64,000 bases of DNA. Source: Agapetus fuscipes. Taxonomy: Eukaryota > Arthropoda > Insecta > Trichoptera > Glossosomatidae. Below the pieces are notes generated by a model. That model was not told the origin of the DNA and ran no database searches. It saw nothing but the letters and a program-made list of their open reading frames with translations. This document shows, one piece after another, positions 11,244 to 19,035 of the stretch (within the stretch, counting starts at the first letter, position 1; each line of letters starts with the position of its first letter). The stretch is from the NCBI GenBank assembly GCA_951799405.1, contig OX637335.1, positions 19,100,342 through 19,164,341 of the forward strand, in the 5' to 3' direction. A program made the translations under genes and the position numbers.

Positions 11244-11825
11244 ATGGTGCGATCTTATACGATCAATGAACTCCTAAGTCTGAGAAGACATAGCCCTGTC
11301 TGTCACATTGAAGTGAGCGATTGTGTGCGGAGGGTAGTGCAGGGACGGGGAGGACATGTCGTGGATAGTGCTGGGGGGAGGAGGCGCAAGCGTGGCAGGC
11401 GGGCGGGACGTCGCCTGTACTGCAGGCCACCAGCTGACAACTGCGAGGACGGCGCTGCACAGCACGAGAGGGGGCGCGCAGAGACTGACAACCTCCGCCG
11501 CCCGGAAGCCGTGGGAGTGTCAAATGGCCTCTGTAGAGGCGTCAAAGCTGATTCTGTCAGGAAGGCTGAAGAAGTGTGCGAGCGACGAAAAGAATGTGTG
11601 AGAAGAAAGTATGCGAAGAAAGAGGAATGGAAGTTTGCAACGTGGAACGTGAGGGACTGGAATGACTGTAAAGAGAGGGAAATCTCAAATATTATGAAAG
11701 AGAGAGGAATAAAAGTTCTTTGTGTGACTGAGACGAAAATGATAGGAGATGGAGAAAAGGAAATGGTAAATGGTGAATTTTTTGTATGGTGTGGGGTGAA
11801 AGATGGATACAAGAGACGGGTGTAG
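11244..11825 (+). CDS. RTE-like ORF, N-terminal part with start of endonuclease (frameshifted)
   Basis: A 193-codon frame opens at ATG 11244. Residues 1-120 are basic, rich in R/K/C and of low complexity, with no family I recognise. From about residue 132 it is the beginning of an apurinic/apyrimidinic-type endonuclease: 'ATWNVRDWND', the Glu-containing 'VLCVTETKM', and 'GEFFVWCGVKDGYKRR'. The frame ends at TAG 11823, but the homologous continuation ('GVGVIIDEKAKG') lies in the +2 frame from about 11806, so one base has been lost or gained between 11800 and 11825. Together with the next frame this gives one protein of about 1,100 residues, ordinary for RTE-type elements. I infer an inactivating frameshift rather than programmed shifting, because no heptamer slip site or pseudoknot is evident. 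Confidence 0.8.
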   Translation: MVRSYTINELLSLRRHSPVCHIEVSDCVRRVVQGRGGHVVDSAGGRRRKRGRRAGRRLYCRPPADNCEDGAAQHERGRAETDNLRRPEAVGVSNGLCRGVKADSVRKAEEVCERRKECVRRKYAKKEEWKFATWNVRDWNDCKEREISNIMKERGIKVLCVTETKMIGDGEKEMVNGEFFVWCGVKDGYKRRV

Positions 11826-14566
11826 GTGTTATCATTGATGAAAAAGCGAAAGGTTGTATTACTAAGTATGAAAGAGTCTCCCCGAGAATATTGTTAGTGA
11901 GAATGAGATTTGGACGGATGAAAGTTCTACTGATTGCGTGCTACGCCCCAGTGGACTCGGAATGCAGGGTAGTGAAAGAAGAATTCTGGGAGAAAGTTAA
12001 CATTGTTATGAGACAGAAAGAAGAGAATGAAAGAACGATTCTACTAGGAGATTTTAATGGATGGGTAGGTATGAGACAAGATGATAGCGAAAATGTGGTA
12101 GGACCGAGTGGTAAAGGTGTAGCCAATGATAACGGTAGAGCGCTAATAAGCCTATGTATGGAGCATAGACTCTTTACGTCGAATACCTGGTTCAACCACA
12201 AAAGTATACATTTGTATACGTGGCAGAACAGAGCGGGCAACCGTACAATTATTGACTACATCTGTGTGGATGAAAGAATGAGAGGGGATGTAAGAGACTC
12301 TCGAGTATACCGTGGAGCTGTGCTGAACACAGACCACTATTTGCTGTGCTCGAGAATAATGATAGGAGATGTAAAAAGAAGAGCACAAAAGGAATTGGTG
12401 AGTATGAAGCGAATAAAAGTTGAAAAAATGAATGATGTAAGTATAAAAGAAATGTACAAATGTGAGGTGAATGAAAGACTTAACCACGATGAGTTAAAAA
12501 AAACAAAAGAAGAAGGATGTGTTGAAAAAATGTGGTTAAAAATGAAAGAAAATATGATTGAATGTGCGAAATCTGTTTGTGGTGAAGCGAAGGTCTGTAA
12601 AAGAAGAGGTGATGCATGGTGGAATGACGAAGTGAGAGAAGCTATTGAACAGAAGAAGAATGCTTTTAATAGATGGCTGAATGATAGGAAAAATCAAGCT
12701 CTAGAAGAGATATATAAGCAAGCAAAACGAAGAGCCAAAACCGTCGTCTTTGAGAGTAAGATGAAAATAGAAAGTAAGGAAAATGAGAGAGCGCAGCAGA
12801 ATTTCCTCACCAATAAAAAATCATTCTGGAGCTGGGTACGTGATAAAAACGAAAGTCGCGGATCAACCACCCCAGGCATTAAAAACGCTGAGGGAATCTT
12901 GCTGTGGGACGAAAGTGATGTAAGGAAGAGATGGAATGAATATTTTAAAAATTTATATGGCCAGGGCGAAAGAGACTATTATGATGTTGAATATAATGAC
13001 AGCGATGAAGAAATTGTGAAAGAGGATGTGATAATAAGTATAAAAGATCTGAAGAATGGAAAAGCTGCTGGGAATGATGGTGTGAATGCTGAGATGATCA
13101 AATGTGCTGGGGAGTGCATGGTTGAATGGATGTTTGAACTGTGCAAGATGTGTGTGAAAGAGAGTAAAGTGCCGATGGACTGGAAAAAGGCGGTCATTGT
13201 TCCTATCTACAAAGGAAAGGGTGACAAAAAGGACTGCCAAAATTTCAGGCCCATCAGTCTTCTCAGTATAGCTGGTAAAGTATTGTGTAAGGTTCTCATA
13301 AAAAAAGTGAGACTGTCTACCGGTCATGGGGTTTCTGATATCCAGACTGGCTTTATGCCAGGAAGAGGGTGTGTAGACCAGATCTTCACTCTCAGACAGA
13401 TTGTTGAAAAACATCTGGCTGTGGGTCGGAAGGTCTACACGGCTTTTGTGGATCTCGAGAAGGCTTTTGACTCGGTGGACAGAGGTATGATGTGGAAAGT
13501 ACTCCTAAAGTACGGTGTGAACGGCAAGCTTCTGAATGGAATACGCGCCATCTATGAAAATAGTTTGGCGTGTGTAAGAGTGGATGGTAAATGTAGCGAA
13601 TGGTTTGATGTTTACAAGGGAGTACGACAGGGGTGTGTAATGAGTCCGTGGTTATTTAACATAATCATGGACAATTGTATGAAAGAAGCAGAAATTTCTC
13701 ATTATGGTGTGAAAGTGGGTGAGACGAATGTTGGAGTTCTTCTCTATGCTGACGATGCCGTAGTGTTGGCTGATACAGCGGAGGAGCTCCAGATGATACT
13801 CACCAAAATGAATGATGCTTTTAGTAAGAACGGTTTAAAAGTGAATGCCAGTAAGACGAAAGTATTAGTGTTTGACAGGACTGAGGAATGCGAGGAAATT
13901 GAGATAAGACTGAATGAAACAAGAGTGGAGGTCGTGAAAGAATTTGATTATCTGGGAAGCAAGTTTGAGTCGAATGGGAAATTGACGAAAGAATTGGAAA
14001 AGCGTGCTAGTAGAGGAAGAAGTGTAATGGGAACGATTGGAAGAATTGCAAGAAATAGGAAACTTACGAAGAATATGAGATTGGCGGTCCACAATGGTAT
14101 ATTGGTTCCGACATTGATGTATGGAAGTGAGGCGTGGACAGTTAATGAATGTGAGCTGAGTAAAGTATGTACGGTTGAAATGGCTTATCTGAGAGCAATG
14201 GCTGGAAAAACACTGAATGATAGAGTACGTAATGATTGGGTGATGAACGAGTGTGGTATAAAAGAGAATATGAGAATGAAAGTACAAAAAAGTACGATGA
14301 GATGGTTCGGACATCTCGAAAGAATGGATGATGAACGACTAACGAAGAAAGTGTACAAAGGAAATGTCAGAGGAAAGCGCGGAAGGGGAAGGCCGAGGAA
14401 AGAATGGTTAGACCAAATAGGTGAGATTGCGAAAGAATGGAACCTGCAGAGTGAAAATAAGAGAAGAGTATGTATGAAAAAGGTGATGAATATTGAGGAA
14501 ATGAAAGTGGTTTGTAAGGACAGAAAAAAGTGGAGGCGCATCTGCGGAGGTACCGGCCACCCCTAG
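11786..14566 (+). CDS. RTE-like endonuclease/reverse transcriptase
   Basis: An open frame of 926 codons. The endonuclease continues at its start: 'LLGDFNGWVG' (about residues 86-95), 'TWQNRAGNRTIIDYICVD' (about 145-162) and the 'NTDHYLL' histidine motif (about 181-187). A basic linker with 'AWWNDEVREAIEQKKNAF' follows. RT blocks: 'NFRPISLLSIAGKV' (about 486-499), 'AFVDLEKAFDSVDRG' (about 553-567, first catalytic Asp), 'GVRQGCVMSPWLFN' (about 612-625) and 'LLYADDAVVL' (about 652, catalytic YADD). 'LMYGSEAWTV', 'RWFGHLERMDDERLT' and 'GKRGRGRPRKEWLDQI' form the C-terminal region typical of this group. All catalytic residues that I can place are present, so the copy looks young apart from the frameshift upstream. 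The ATG at 11786 is only the first in this frame; the true start is upstream in the other frame. Confidence 0.92.
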   Translation: MVWGERWIQETGVGVIIDEKAKGCITKYERVSPRILLVRMRFGRMKVLLIACYAPVDSECRVVKEEFWEKVNIVMRQKEENERTILLGDFNGWVGMRQDDSENVVGPSGKGVANDNGRALISLCMEHRLFTSNTWFNHKSIHLYTWQNRAGNRTIIDYICVDERMRGDVRDSRVYRGAVLNTDHYLLCSRIMIGDVKRRAQKELVSMKRIKVEKMNDVSIKEMYKCEVNERLNHDELKKTKEEGCVEKMWLKMKENMIECAKSVCGEAKVCKRRGDAWWNDEVREAIEQKKNAFNRWLNDRKNQALEEIYKQAKRRAKTVVFESKMKIESKENERAQQNFLTNKKSFWSWVRDKNESRGSTTPGIKNAEGILLWDESDVRKRWNEYFKNLYGQGERDYYDVEYNDSDEEIVKEDVIISIKDLKNGKAAGNDGVNAEMIKCAGECMVEWMFELCKMCVKESKVPMDWKKAVIVPIYKGKGDKKDCQNFRPISLLSIAGKVLCKVLIKKVRLSTGHGVSDIQTGFMPGRGCVDQIFTLRQIVEKHLAVGRKVYTAFVDLEKAFDSVDRGMMWKVLLKYGVNGKLLNGIRAIYENSLACVRVDGKCSEWFDVYKGVRQGCVMSPWLFNIIMDNCMKEAEISHYGVKVGETNVGVLLYADDAVVLADTAEELQMILTKMNDAFSKNGLKVNASKTKVLVFDRTEECEEIEIRLNETRVEVVKEFDYLGSKFESNGKLTKELEKRASRGRSVMGTIGRIARNRKLTKNMRLAVHNGILVPTLMYGSEAWTVNECELSKVCTVEMAYLRAMAGKTLNDRVRNDWVMNECGIKENMRMKVQKSTMRWFGHLERMDDERLTKKVYKGNVRGKRGRGRPRKEWLDQIGEIAKEWNLQSENKRRVCMKKVMNIEEMKVVCKDRKKWRRICGGTGHP

Positions 14567-14669
14567 TGGAACGGCGGCAGGATACAGTAACAGATTCAGT
14601 TCAAACGTAATGTTGTAAACTTGGGGTTCAAGGTTAATTAATGAAATATAGCAAAATCATATTGAAAAT

Positions 14670-14800
14670 AAATAAGCGTTTTACTAAAAAATGTATAGAA
14701 ACTAAAAAGCAACTCTATTGTGCATTTAAGTCTCAAAATTTTTTTCGCTACAACCCTATGGTTGAGTTAAACGAAAAGTTCATACTTCGAGTAAAGGCTC
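14670..14800 (+). repeat. dispersed repeat R5 copy
   Basis: 'AATGTATAGAAACTAAAAAG', 'CAACCCTATGGTTGAGTTAA' and 'TTCATACTTCGAGTAAAGG' follow the order of the copies at 810, 53380 and 62770. Confidence 0.35.
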
Positions 14801-15128
14801 GTTAAATGAAATATATGAAAGGCAGATAGTTAGTTGAAAAGTTTCACACCTCGCAATGAGCATCCGTTTATACGTACGTGTATGTTCGCGCATTTGCATG
14901 AATTGTGAATGTGCACTCCAAGTTTTAGCAAATAGCCGCTCGGCCGAGTTTGGCTGTAAAATTTAGTTTATAGATTTGCGAGAAAATTGCTGCACTGTTT
15001 TATGAGAGACTTACAAAAAAGTATTTTTAATATTTTTCAGGGTTTGGTGGTTTACACAGTGAAAGTCCATTGTATAATTAATTAAATAAATACACTGTTT
15101 TAATTCACTTATTATTTTATTTTAAATA

Positions 15129-15166
15129 TGTCAAACGTTTTCGCCTAAAAAGGTATCCTCAGGACA
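15129..15166 (-). ncRNA. hammerhead-ribozyme-like motif, left arm of C1
   Basis: Read on the minus strand: TGTC (stem I), CTGAGGA (core), TACCT/AGGC stem II with a TTTT loop and one mismatch, GAAA, then AACGTT (self-complementary stem III), T, and GACA closing stem I. The stem II mismatch suggests lower activity than the right-arm copy. Confidence 0.5.
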
Positions 15167-15208
15167 ATGACGTTTTTATCATGTGAATCAAAAGACAATG
15201 ATTGTCAT

Positions 15209-15246
15209 TGTCCTGAGGATGCCTTTTTAGGCGAAAACGTTTGACA
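15209..15246 (+). ncRNA. hammerhead-ribozyme-like motif, right arm of C1
   Basis: Stem I TGTC (15209-15212) pairs with GACA (15243-15246). The core CTGAGGA is at 15213-15219 (pattern CUGANGA). Stem II is GCCT (15221-15224) with AGGC (15229-15232) and a TTTT loop. GAA follows at 15233-15235, then AACGTT at 15236-15241, the cleavage-position base T at 15242, and stem I. Stem III is a 6-base palindrome with no loop, so it would pair well only between two RNA copies or in a dimer, as reported for short-stem-III hammerheads in Penelope-like elements and retrozymes. Cleavage is inferred, not shown. Confidence 0.6.
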
Positions 15247-15757
15247 TATTTAAAATAAAATAATAAGGGAATTAAAACAGTGTTTTTATTTAATTAATTT
15301 TACAAAAAAGTGAATGTTTCTTGAAAGCCGCTTAAAAAAAATTGTCCGTTGTTTTAAAAATATGTTTCTTGGTAAATATAATATGTCATAAAAATGACCT
15401 TAGTAATCAAGTGACATTAATGAATAAAATTACGCGTGTTTTTTGATTTGTTATCTAAAATATAAAGTTAAAATTCGTTTTAAAGCTTAAAAAATGACGT
15501 CACAAAAAAAATATAAACGAGTATTGTGTTTCATCATCAGTAAGTGTTCATTTTGATCTTGATACAAAGTATCTAATATTTGCCTGCTTTTGCATATTTA
15601 TAATCGTGATATTTTACATTGAACATCCACGAGGCAGCTCTGCCCGCAGCGCTCGAGCACAGTGGAGCGGCTCCCCTCTGGCATTCACAATGGAAGGGAG
15701 AAGTGGGTAATTATGCAAGTGAAATTTCATAACAAGAGCGACTCGACTGCAATATTC

Positions 15758-16194
15758 ATATCGACGGCTAAAAGGAAGTAGGGCATAAGCGACCTTCTGG
15801 TCAAAAACGAGCTATGAATGCCATTTACTTAAAATTTTCCGCTCTTTCTAATGCGCTAACTCCCATAGCTCTACGATGATTTTTTATGTTGTTTATGCCC
15901 AAGCAAACAAGTGCGTTTTCGAAGAATAGTTTTGGTGTAACCGACAAGATTTTGGCCTTTTTTTTGTTCTGAATGCACTTGTGACATAAAAAAATCGTAA
16001 AACATCGTAAAACCACATTAATAGGAATGCCAATAAATGCTTTCATTTTTTTTTTAATCTTAGAGTTGTTTTGATTTTAATGACATGATAAAAAAAAAGT
16101 AATGCAATTTTTCTGCAATCTCAAGCTTTAAACTGCTCTCCTGTACAATTTAGTTCATGTCGCTTATGCCTTATTACCTTGTAACCGTCGATAT
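15758..16194. mobile_element. inverted-repeat DNA element, ATATCGACGG family, copy in A
   Basis: The left terminus 'ATATCGACGGCTAAAAGGAA' continuing to GCATAAGCGAC (15758-15793) is the inverse of the right terminus 'GTCGCTTATGCC' ... 'GTAACCGTCGATAT' (16159-16194). The element is 437 bp. A minus-strand frame at 15825-16046 is conserved in the B copy but shifted, and is broken in the third copy at 55.6 kb, so coding is doubtful. Non-autonomous DNA transposon of unassigned superfamily. Confidence 0.75.
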
Positions 16195-16473
16195 TAGGTA
16201 TCCCCGATGGCGTGGGGTAAGACCGAACAACGGATACCTGCTGTGTTTTATTTGAGAGGTAAGCGAGCAGACAGACAGTGGTGCTAGGTATTCATACCGC
16301 TAATAGTATGGCCTTACTTTTGTAAAGAAATGATGTAAAATATTTCTGGACTTCGACAAAGTGACAAAAATAATAGTATCAGAAAATTGTAGAAAAAAAT
16401 ATTAGTTATATTTATTTGAAATTTTATCGGGAGTTGCTGACCAATGTCAAAGCCCGGGAGGTGAACACTTTAT

Positions 16474-16690
16474 AATTAATCTAAGTTGCATAGATAAATA
16501 GACAATGAAGGTTCAAATTTAATGCACGTCCGCACGCATACACGTTTAAGCTCGCTCTAACACCATATGCTGAAGTGTACTTACAAAATAAACCGAATCT
16601 CAAATAAAAATAAACCTTGCATTTCCTTTCTATGAAATCAGGGTGGCATGGCAAAAGTGAACCATTTATTCACAACATGGTGGGTTAATA
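16474..16690 (-). repeat. RTE 3'-tail repeat, diverged copy in A
   Basis: On the minus strand: 'AACCCACCATGTTGTGAATA', 'TGGTTCACTTTTGCCATGCC' and 'GGTTTATTTTTATTTGAG', ending 'CAACTTAGATTAATTATAA'. It is shared with B (25481-25695), so it predates the A/B duplication. Confidence 0.65.
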
Positions 16691-16784
16691 AAAATAGTAT
16701 AATAAGAAGTTATTGAAAGTCAACAAAGTCCAGAAGGTGTTTTATTTGGAACATGTGCTAATAAGAGAGAAGTACGCATGAGTG

Positions 16785-16857
16785 CGCCAATAATATCAAC
16801 AAAACCCAGTTGCTTTAAGGATGGATGAATTTTCGGCGACCGTTCCTAGGTAAGCCG
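16785..16857 (-). mobile_element. SINE2 middle fragment
   Basis: On the minus strand: 'ACGGTCGCCGAAAATTCATC', 'CATCCTTAAAGCAACTGGGT' and 'TTGATATTATTGGCGC'. It parallels 58425-58490. Also present in B at 25793-25865. Confidence 0.5.
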
Positions 16858-17112
16858 TATCTAATCTAATCTAATCTAAGTTGCAAAGATATGTATGTAA
16901 CATTGGAGATTCACATTACATGCATTCTTACAACCAGACACGTACAAGTTCGCGCTTGCACATGCCTCATGTGAACCTACAACATAAAAACCAAATCTCA
17001 AATGGACAAACACCCTGCGATTCTTTACGTCCTTCCCTGAAACAGGGGTGACATTGGTAAAGTTAACCATTTTTACAGCATGGGTGGTCAGCCGCATACC
17101 AACCTATAAGTC
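16858..17112 (-). repeat. RTE 3'-tail repeat, GATTA-ended subtype, in A
   Basis: A complete tail on the minus strand, from 'TTGACTTATAGGTTGGTATG' through 'CACCCCTGTTTCAGGGAAGG' to 'CTTAGATTAGATTAGATTAG'. The B copy is at 25866-26121. Confidence 0.85.
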
Positions 17113-17119
17113 AACCTAT

Positions 17120-17591
17120 CTATAATCTATAATCTAAGTTGCAAGGATATATTCATTCAAAGCTCTCAGATGTATGCCCACAAACAAACACGTGTAGTTC
17201 GCGCTTACAAATGCTGATTGTGTACTTACAAATAAAATCCAAACCTCAAATGAACATAAGCCCTGCAACTCTTGCCGACATTCCCTGAAACAGGGGTGAC
17301 ATTGGCAAAGTGAACCATTTTTTACAGTATGGGTGGTCAGCCTCATACCAACCTATAAGTCAAGGAATACGAGTAATAAATAACATTTAAGTATAAGAAA
17401 ACAACAAAACCTTAAAAATAAATCTTTACAAAAAAAGAAAAAAATGTCTTATGCAAAAAATGTAGCAAGCCAATAAACCAACATTAAAAATCAGCATTGC
17501 AGATTAGCCGCCACTTCTTCCTGTCATTGCATACTTCTTTCATTTCATCCAGAGTCATAACTTTTTTCATACAAGCTCTCCTTTTATTATG
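17120..17591 (-). mobile_element. 5'-truncated RTE-like insertion with target-site duplication
   Basis: The sequence ACCTAT flanks it on both sides (17114-17119 and 17592-17597). The empty site is present once in body B (26117-26122 region, 'GTCAACCTATGATTTTTT'). Reading on the minus strand: last coding codons, a 3' UTR of about 115 bases, then the complete tail ending in TATAGAT repeats. This shows directly that the 250-base tail is the end of an RTE element. It was inserted after A and B were duplicated. Confidence 0.9.
17484..17591 (-). pseudogene. RTE-like ORF, last 35 codons
   Basis: The minus strand encodes 'HNKRRACMKKVMTLDEMK' and 'EVCNDRKKWRLICNADF' followed by TAA. It matches the C-terminus of the frame at 33224-34420 residue for residue over most positions. 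Only the end of the protein is present because of 5' truncation at insertion. Confidence 0.85.
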
Positions 17592-17629
17592 ACCTATGAT
17601 TTTTTAAAAACATAAATTAGTTGTTCTAC

Positions 17630-17705
17630 GCCGGTTATGGAACCCTCAATTAACTCAAACACAAGTAGATCGGATTAACCACTAGACTACAGACTGGTTG
17701 AACTA
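17630..17705 (-). mobile_element. tRNA-like SINE head (decayed)
   Basis: On the minus strand 'GTAGTCTAGTGGTTAATCC' resembles an A box and 'GGGTTCCATAACC' resembles a B box. The spacing fits a tRNA-derived promoter. The same head occurs in B at 26155-26230. It resembles the head of the SINE at 58287. Confidence 0.5.
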
Positions 17706-17839
17706 TTTTGATACTTGGTTTATTTAATTTTACATTAAAACTTTAACTCTGAATCTTTAAAATATGTATATCAATTTAAATCCACAGTGAACCATTTTGT
17801 TTCATTTTTGTTAAACCGTGTAAACGTCTACGATTTTTC

Positions 17840-17998
17840 ATCCCTCACCGCTGGTTCGTATGCACTTTAGTTACTAGGCGCATGGGAAATTGTTTTTGGC
17901 GAAATGCAACGCTTTCACCGCCGCCATACACTTGCATATTCACGTCTTCTAGACTGCACTGAGAGTGCACTAAAAGATTTAAAAGAAAAATCAAAATG
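17840..17998 (+). pseudogene. exon-like conserved frame in A, with an in-frame stop
   Basis: The A copy of the frame seen intact at 26303-26533. Here the codon TGG of B is TAG (in 'CACTTTAGTTACTAGG'), and several codons differ non-synonymously. Composition is less AT-rich than the surroundings. No family recognised. Confidence 0.35.
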
Positions 17999-18133
17999 AA
18001 GTGCATCGATCAAAATAACATTCGACGTTCAATGCAATTTTTAAAATAACTGCATGCATGGTTTGATGGTAGATTGTAATTTATTCACATATATTAAACT
18101 GTAATGTTTTAAAATAAACATTTATTTATCTAT

Positions 18134-18199
18134 CCCTTGACTAATAAGCTGGTATGAGGCTGACCAACCATGCTGTAAAAAATGGTTCACTTTGCAAAT
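18134..18199 (+). repeat. RTE 3'-tail repeat, 66-base start only
   Basis: 'CCTTGACTAATAAGCTGGTA' to 'TGGTTCACTTTGCAAAT', cut where the MITE at 18200 is inserted. In B the same fragment (26877-26943) runs directly into the opposed tail. Confidence 0.75.
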
Positions 18200-18450
18200 C
18201 GCTGCCTTACTTGTTTGCCGTATAGACCATTCAGCTAATTTTACAAGAGCAATGTTTGCATGTGTACTGGACCAATGTGTCTTATGAAAACAGGAAATTG
18301 ATTTAAAAAATATTTAAAACAACTCTCACATTTCGAGTTTTACGTTTTTTCTTAGTTCAGATTGTGTAAAATTTGATTCTTAAGACAACTGCATTAAAAA
18401 GTCATATTTGACAGAATTGGTCTATACGGCAAACAAGAACCGGAGGTTCG
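18200..18450 (+). mobile_element. MITE-like insertion, AGTGCTTGTTTG family, with empty site in B
   Basis: Inverted ends 'CTTGTTTGCCGTATAGACCA' and 'TGGTCTATACGGCAAACAAG' are a perfect 20-base match. AAAT flanks both sides (18196-18199, 18451-18454) and occurs once at the unoccupied position in B (near 26938). The element therefore inserted into A after duplication, apparently with a 3-4 bp target duplication. Confidence 0.85.
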
Positions 18451-18486
18451 AAATGTCATCCCTGTTATACCAACCTATAATCAAGG

Positions 18487-18722
18487 AACACAAATAATCT
18501 ATAATCTACGATGCAAAGATATATTACATTTGAGATTCATATTAATTGCATTCTCATAAGTTTGCGCTTACACATGTCGCATCTGGACTAACAAAATAAC
18601 CCAACTCAAATAAATATAACTCTGCGACTCTGGCCAACCTTCCCTAAAACTAACATTGGCAAAGTTAAACATTTTTTTACAGTATTGGTGGTCAGCCTTA
18701 TACCATCCTTTAAGTCAAGGAA
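18487..18722 (-). repeat. RTE 3'-tail repeat, diverged copy in A
   Basis: The minus strand has 'CTTAAAGGATGGTATAAGGC', 'AATGTTAGTTTTAGGGAAGG' and 'CATCGTAGATTATAGATTAT'. The CCCCTGTTTCAGGG hairpin is lost. B copy at 26960-27215. Confidence 0.65.
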
Positions 18723-18924
18723 TACAAACAGTAAATAGCAATAAATAAATAAGTTAATTTAAAAAATGAAAATAATAATATTGGTTTTAACATGCACTCA
18801 CTTTTATTTGAGGGTTTTATGAGCACATTGTTTGGTTATATGCAATCCAACGTTTAGCGAAGCTTTGTATGTTCTGCTATAAGGAAGGCTGTGTTGCGGG
18901 TTACTGTTGTCCCCCTTGAGAAAA

Positions 18925-19035
18925 GCTCTCGTGGCTGAGCAGGAGGAGGGGTGGGTGAAGAGTGGGGGAGGAAATCTTGTACTCAGACAGTGGGGGGTGG
19001 GAGTTAGAGAAAGGGTTGTAGGGTAGATGAGAAGG
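18925..19035 (+). other. G-rich segment conserved between A and B
   Basis: Runs such as 'GGAGGAGGGGTGGG', 'GTGGGGGAGG' and 'CAGTGGGGGGTGGGAG' stand out in AT-rich sequence and are kept in B (27445-27520). Four or more G runs close together could form a G-quadruplex on this strand. Read on the minus strand it is a long C/T-rich stretch encoding only low-complexity residues. Confidence 0.4.

Larger units (their letters stand above)
11244..14615 (+). mobile_element. nearly complete RTE-like non-LTR retrotransposon
   Basis: Endonuclease, reverse transcriptase and C-terminal region are all present in one orientation. The frame is open except for a single shift near 11.8 kb. After the stop at 14566 the 3' UTR is only about 40 bases ('TGGAACGGCGGCAGGATACA'). 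The same end appears at 45.96 kb, followed there by 'GTTACAGTTACAGT'. This subfamily thus lacks the 350-base 3' UTR/tail found in the 33.2-34.8 kb element. The 5' boundary is uncertain. Confidence 0.85.
15025..15315. mobile_element. long-hairpin (fold-back) element with paired ribozyme cores, copy C1
   Basis: Two arms of about 110 bases are near-perfect reverse complements: 15081-15170 reads 'TTAATTCACTTATTATTTTA' ... 'CTCAGGACAATGACG', and 15195-15300 mirrors it. Each arm holds a hammerhead-like core. A 55-base left flank ('GGTTTGGTGGTTTACACAGT', 'AAAGTCCATTGTA') belongs to the same family, because it recurs inverted beside the hairpin at 26.8 kb. No protein is encoded. Confidence 0.8.
15081..15620 (+). 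repeat. long direct repeat C1 (left of body A)
   Basis: 540 bases from 'ATTAAATAAATACACTG' to 'CGTGATATTTTACATT'. They are repeated almost identically at 20021-20816 once the RTE tail inserted there is removed. The repeat comprises the hairpin plus about 300 bases of noncoding AT-rich sequence ('AATGACCTTAGTAATCAAG', 'CATCATCAGTAAGTGTTC'). It behaves like a pseudo-LTR around body A. LTR marks (TG...CA ends, primer-binding site, polypurine tract) are not visible. Confidence 0.9.

Noticed and set aside
11263..11812. Minus-strand frames of 63-169 codons opposite the RTE ORF
   Set aside because: They overlap the endonuclease frame on the other strand and have no family motif. They are shadows of codon composition, like those at 12152-12487, 12953-13414, 13865-14314 and 14185-14541.
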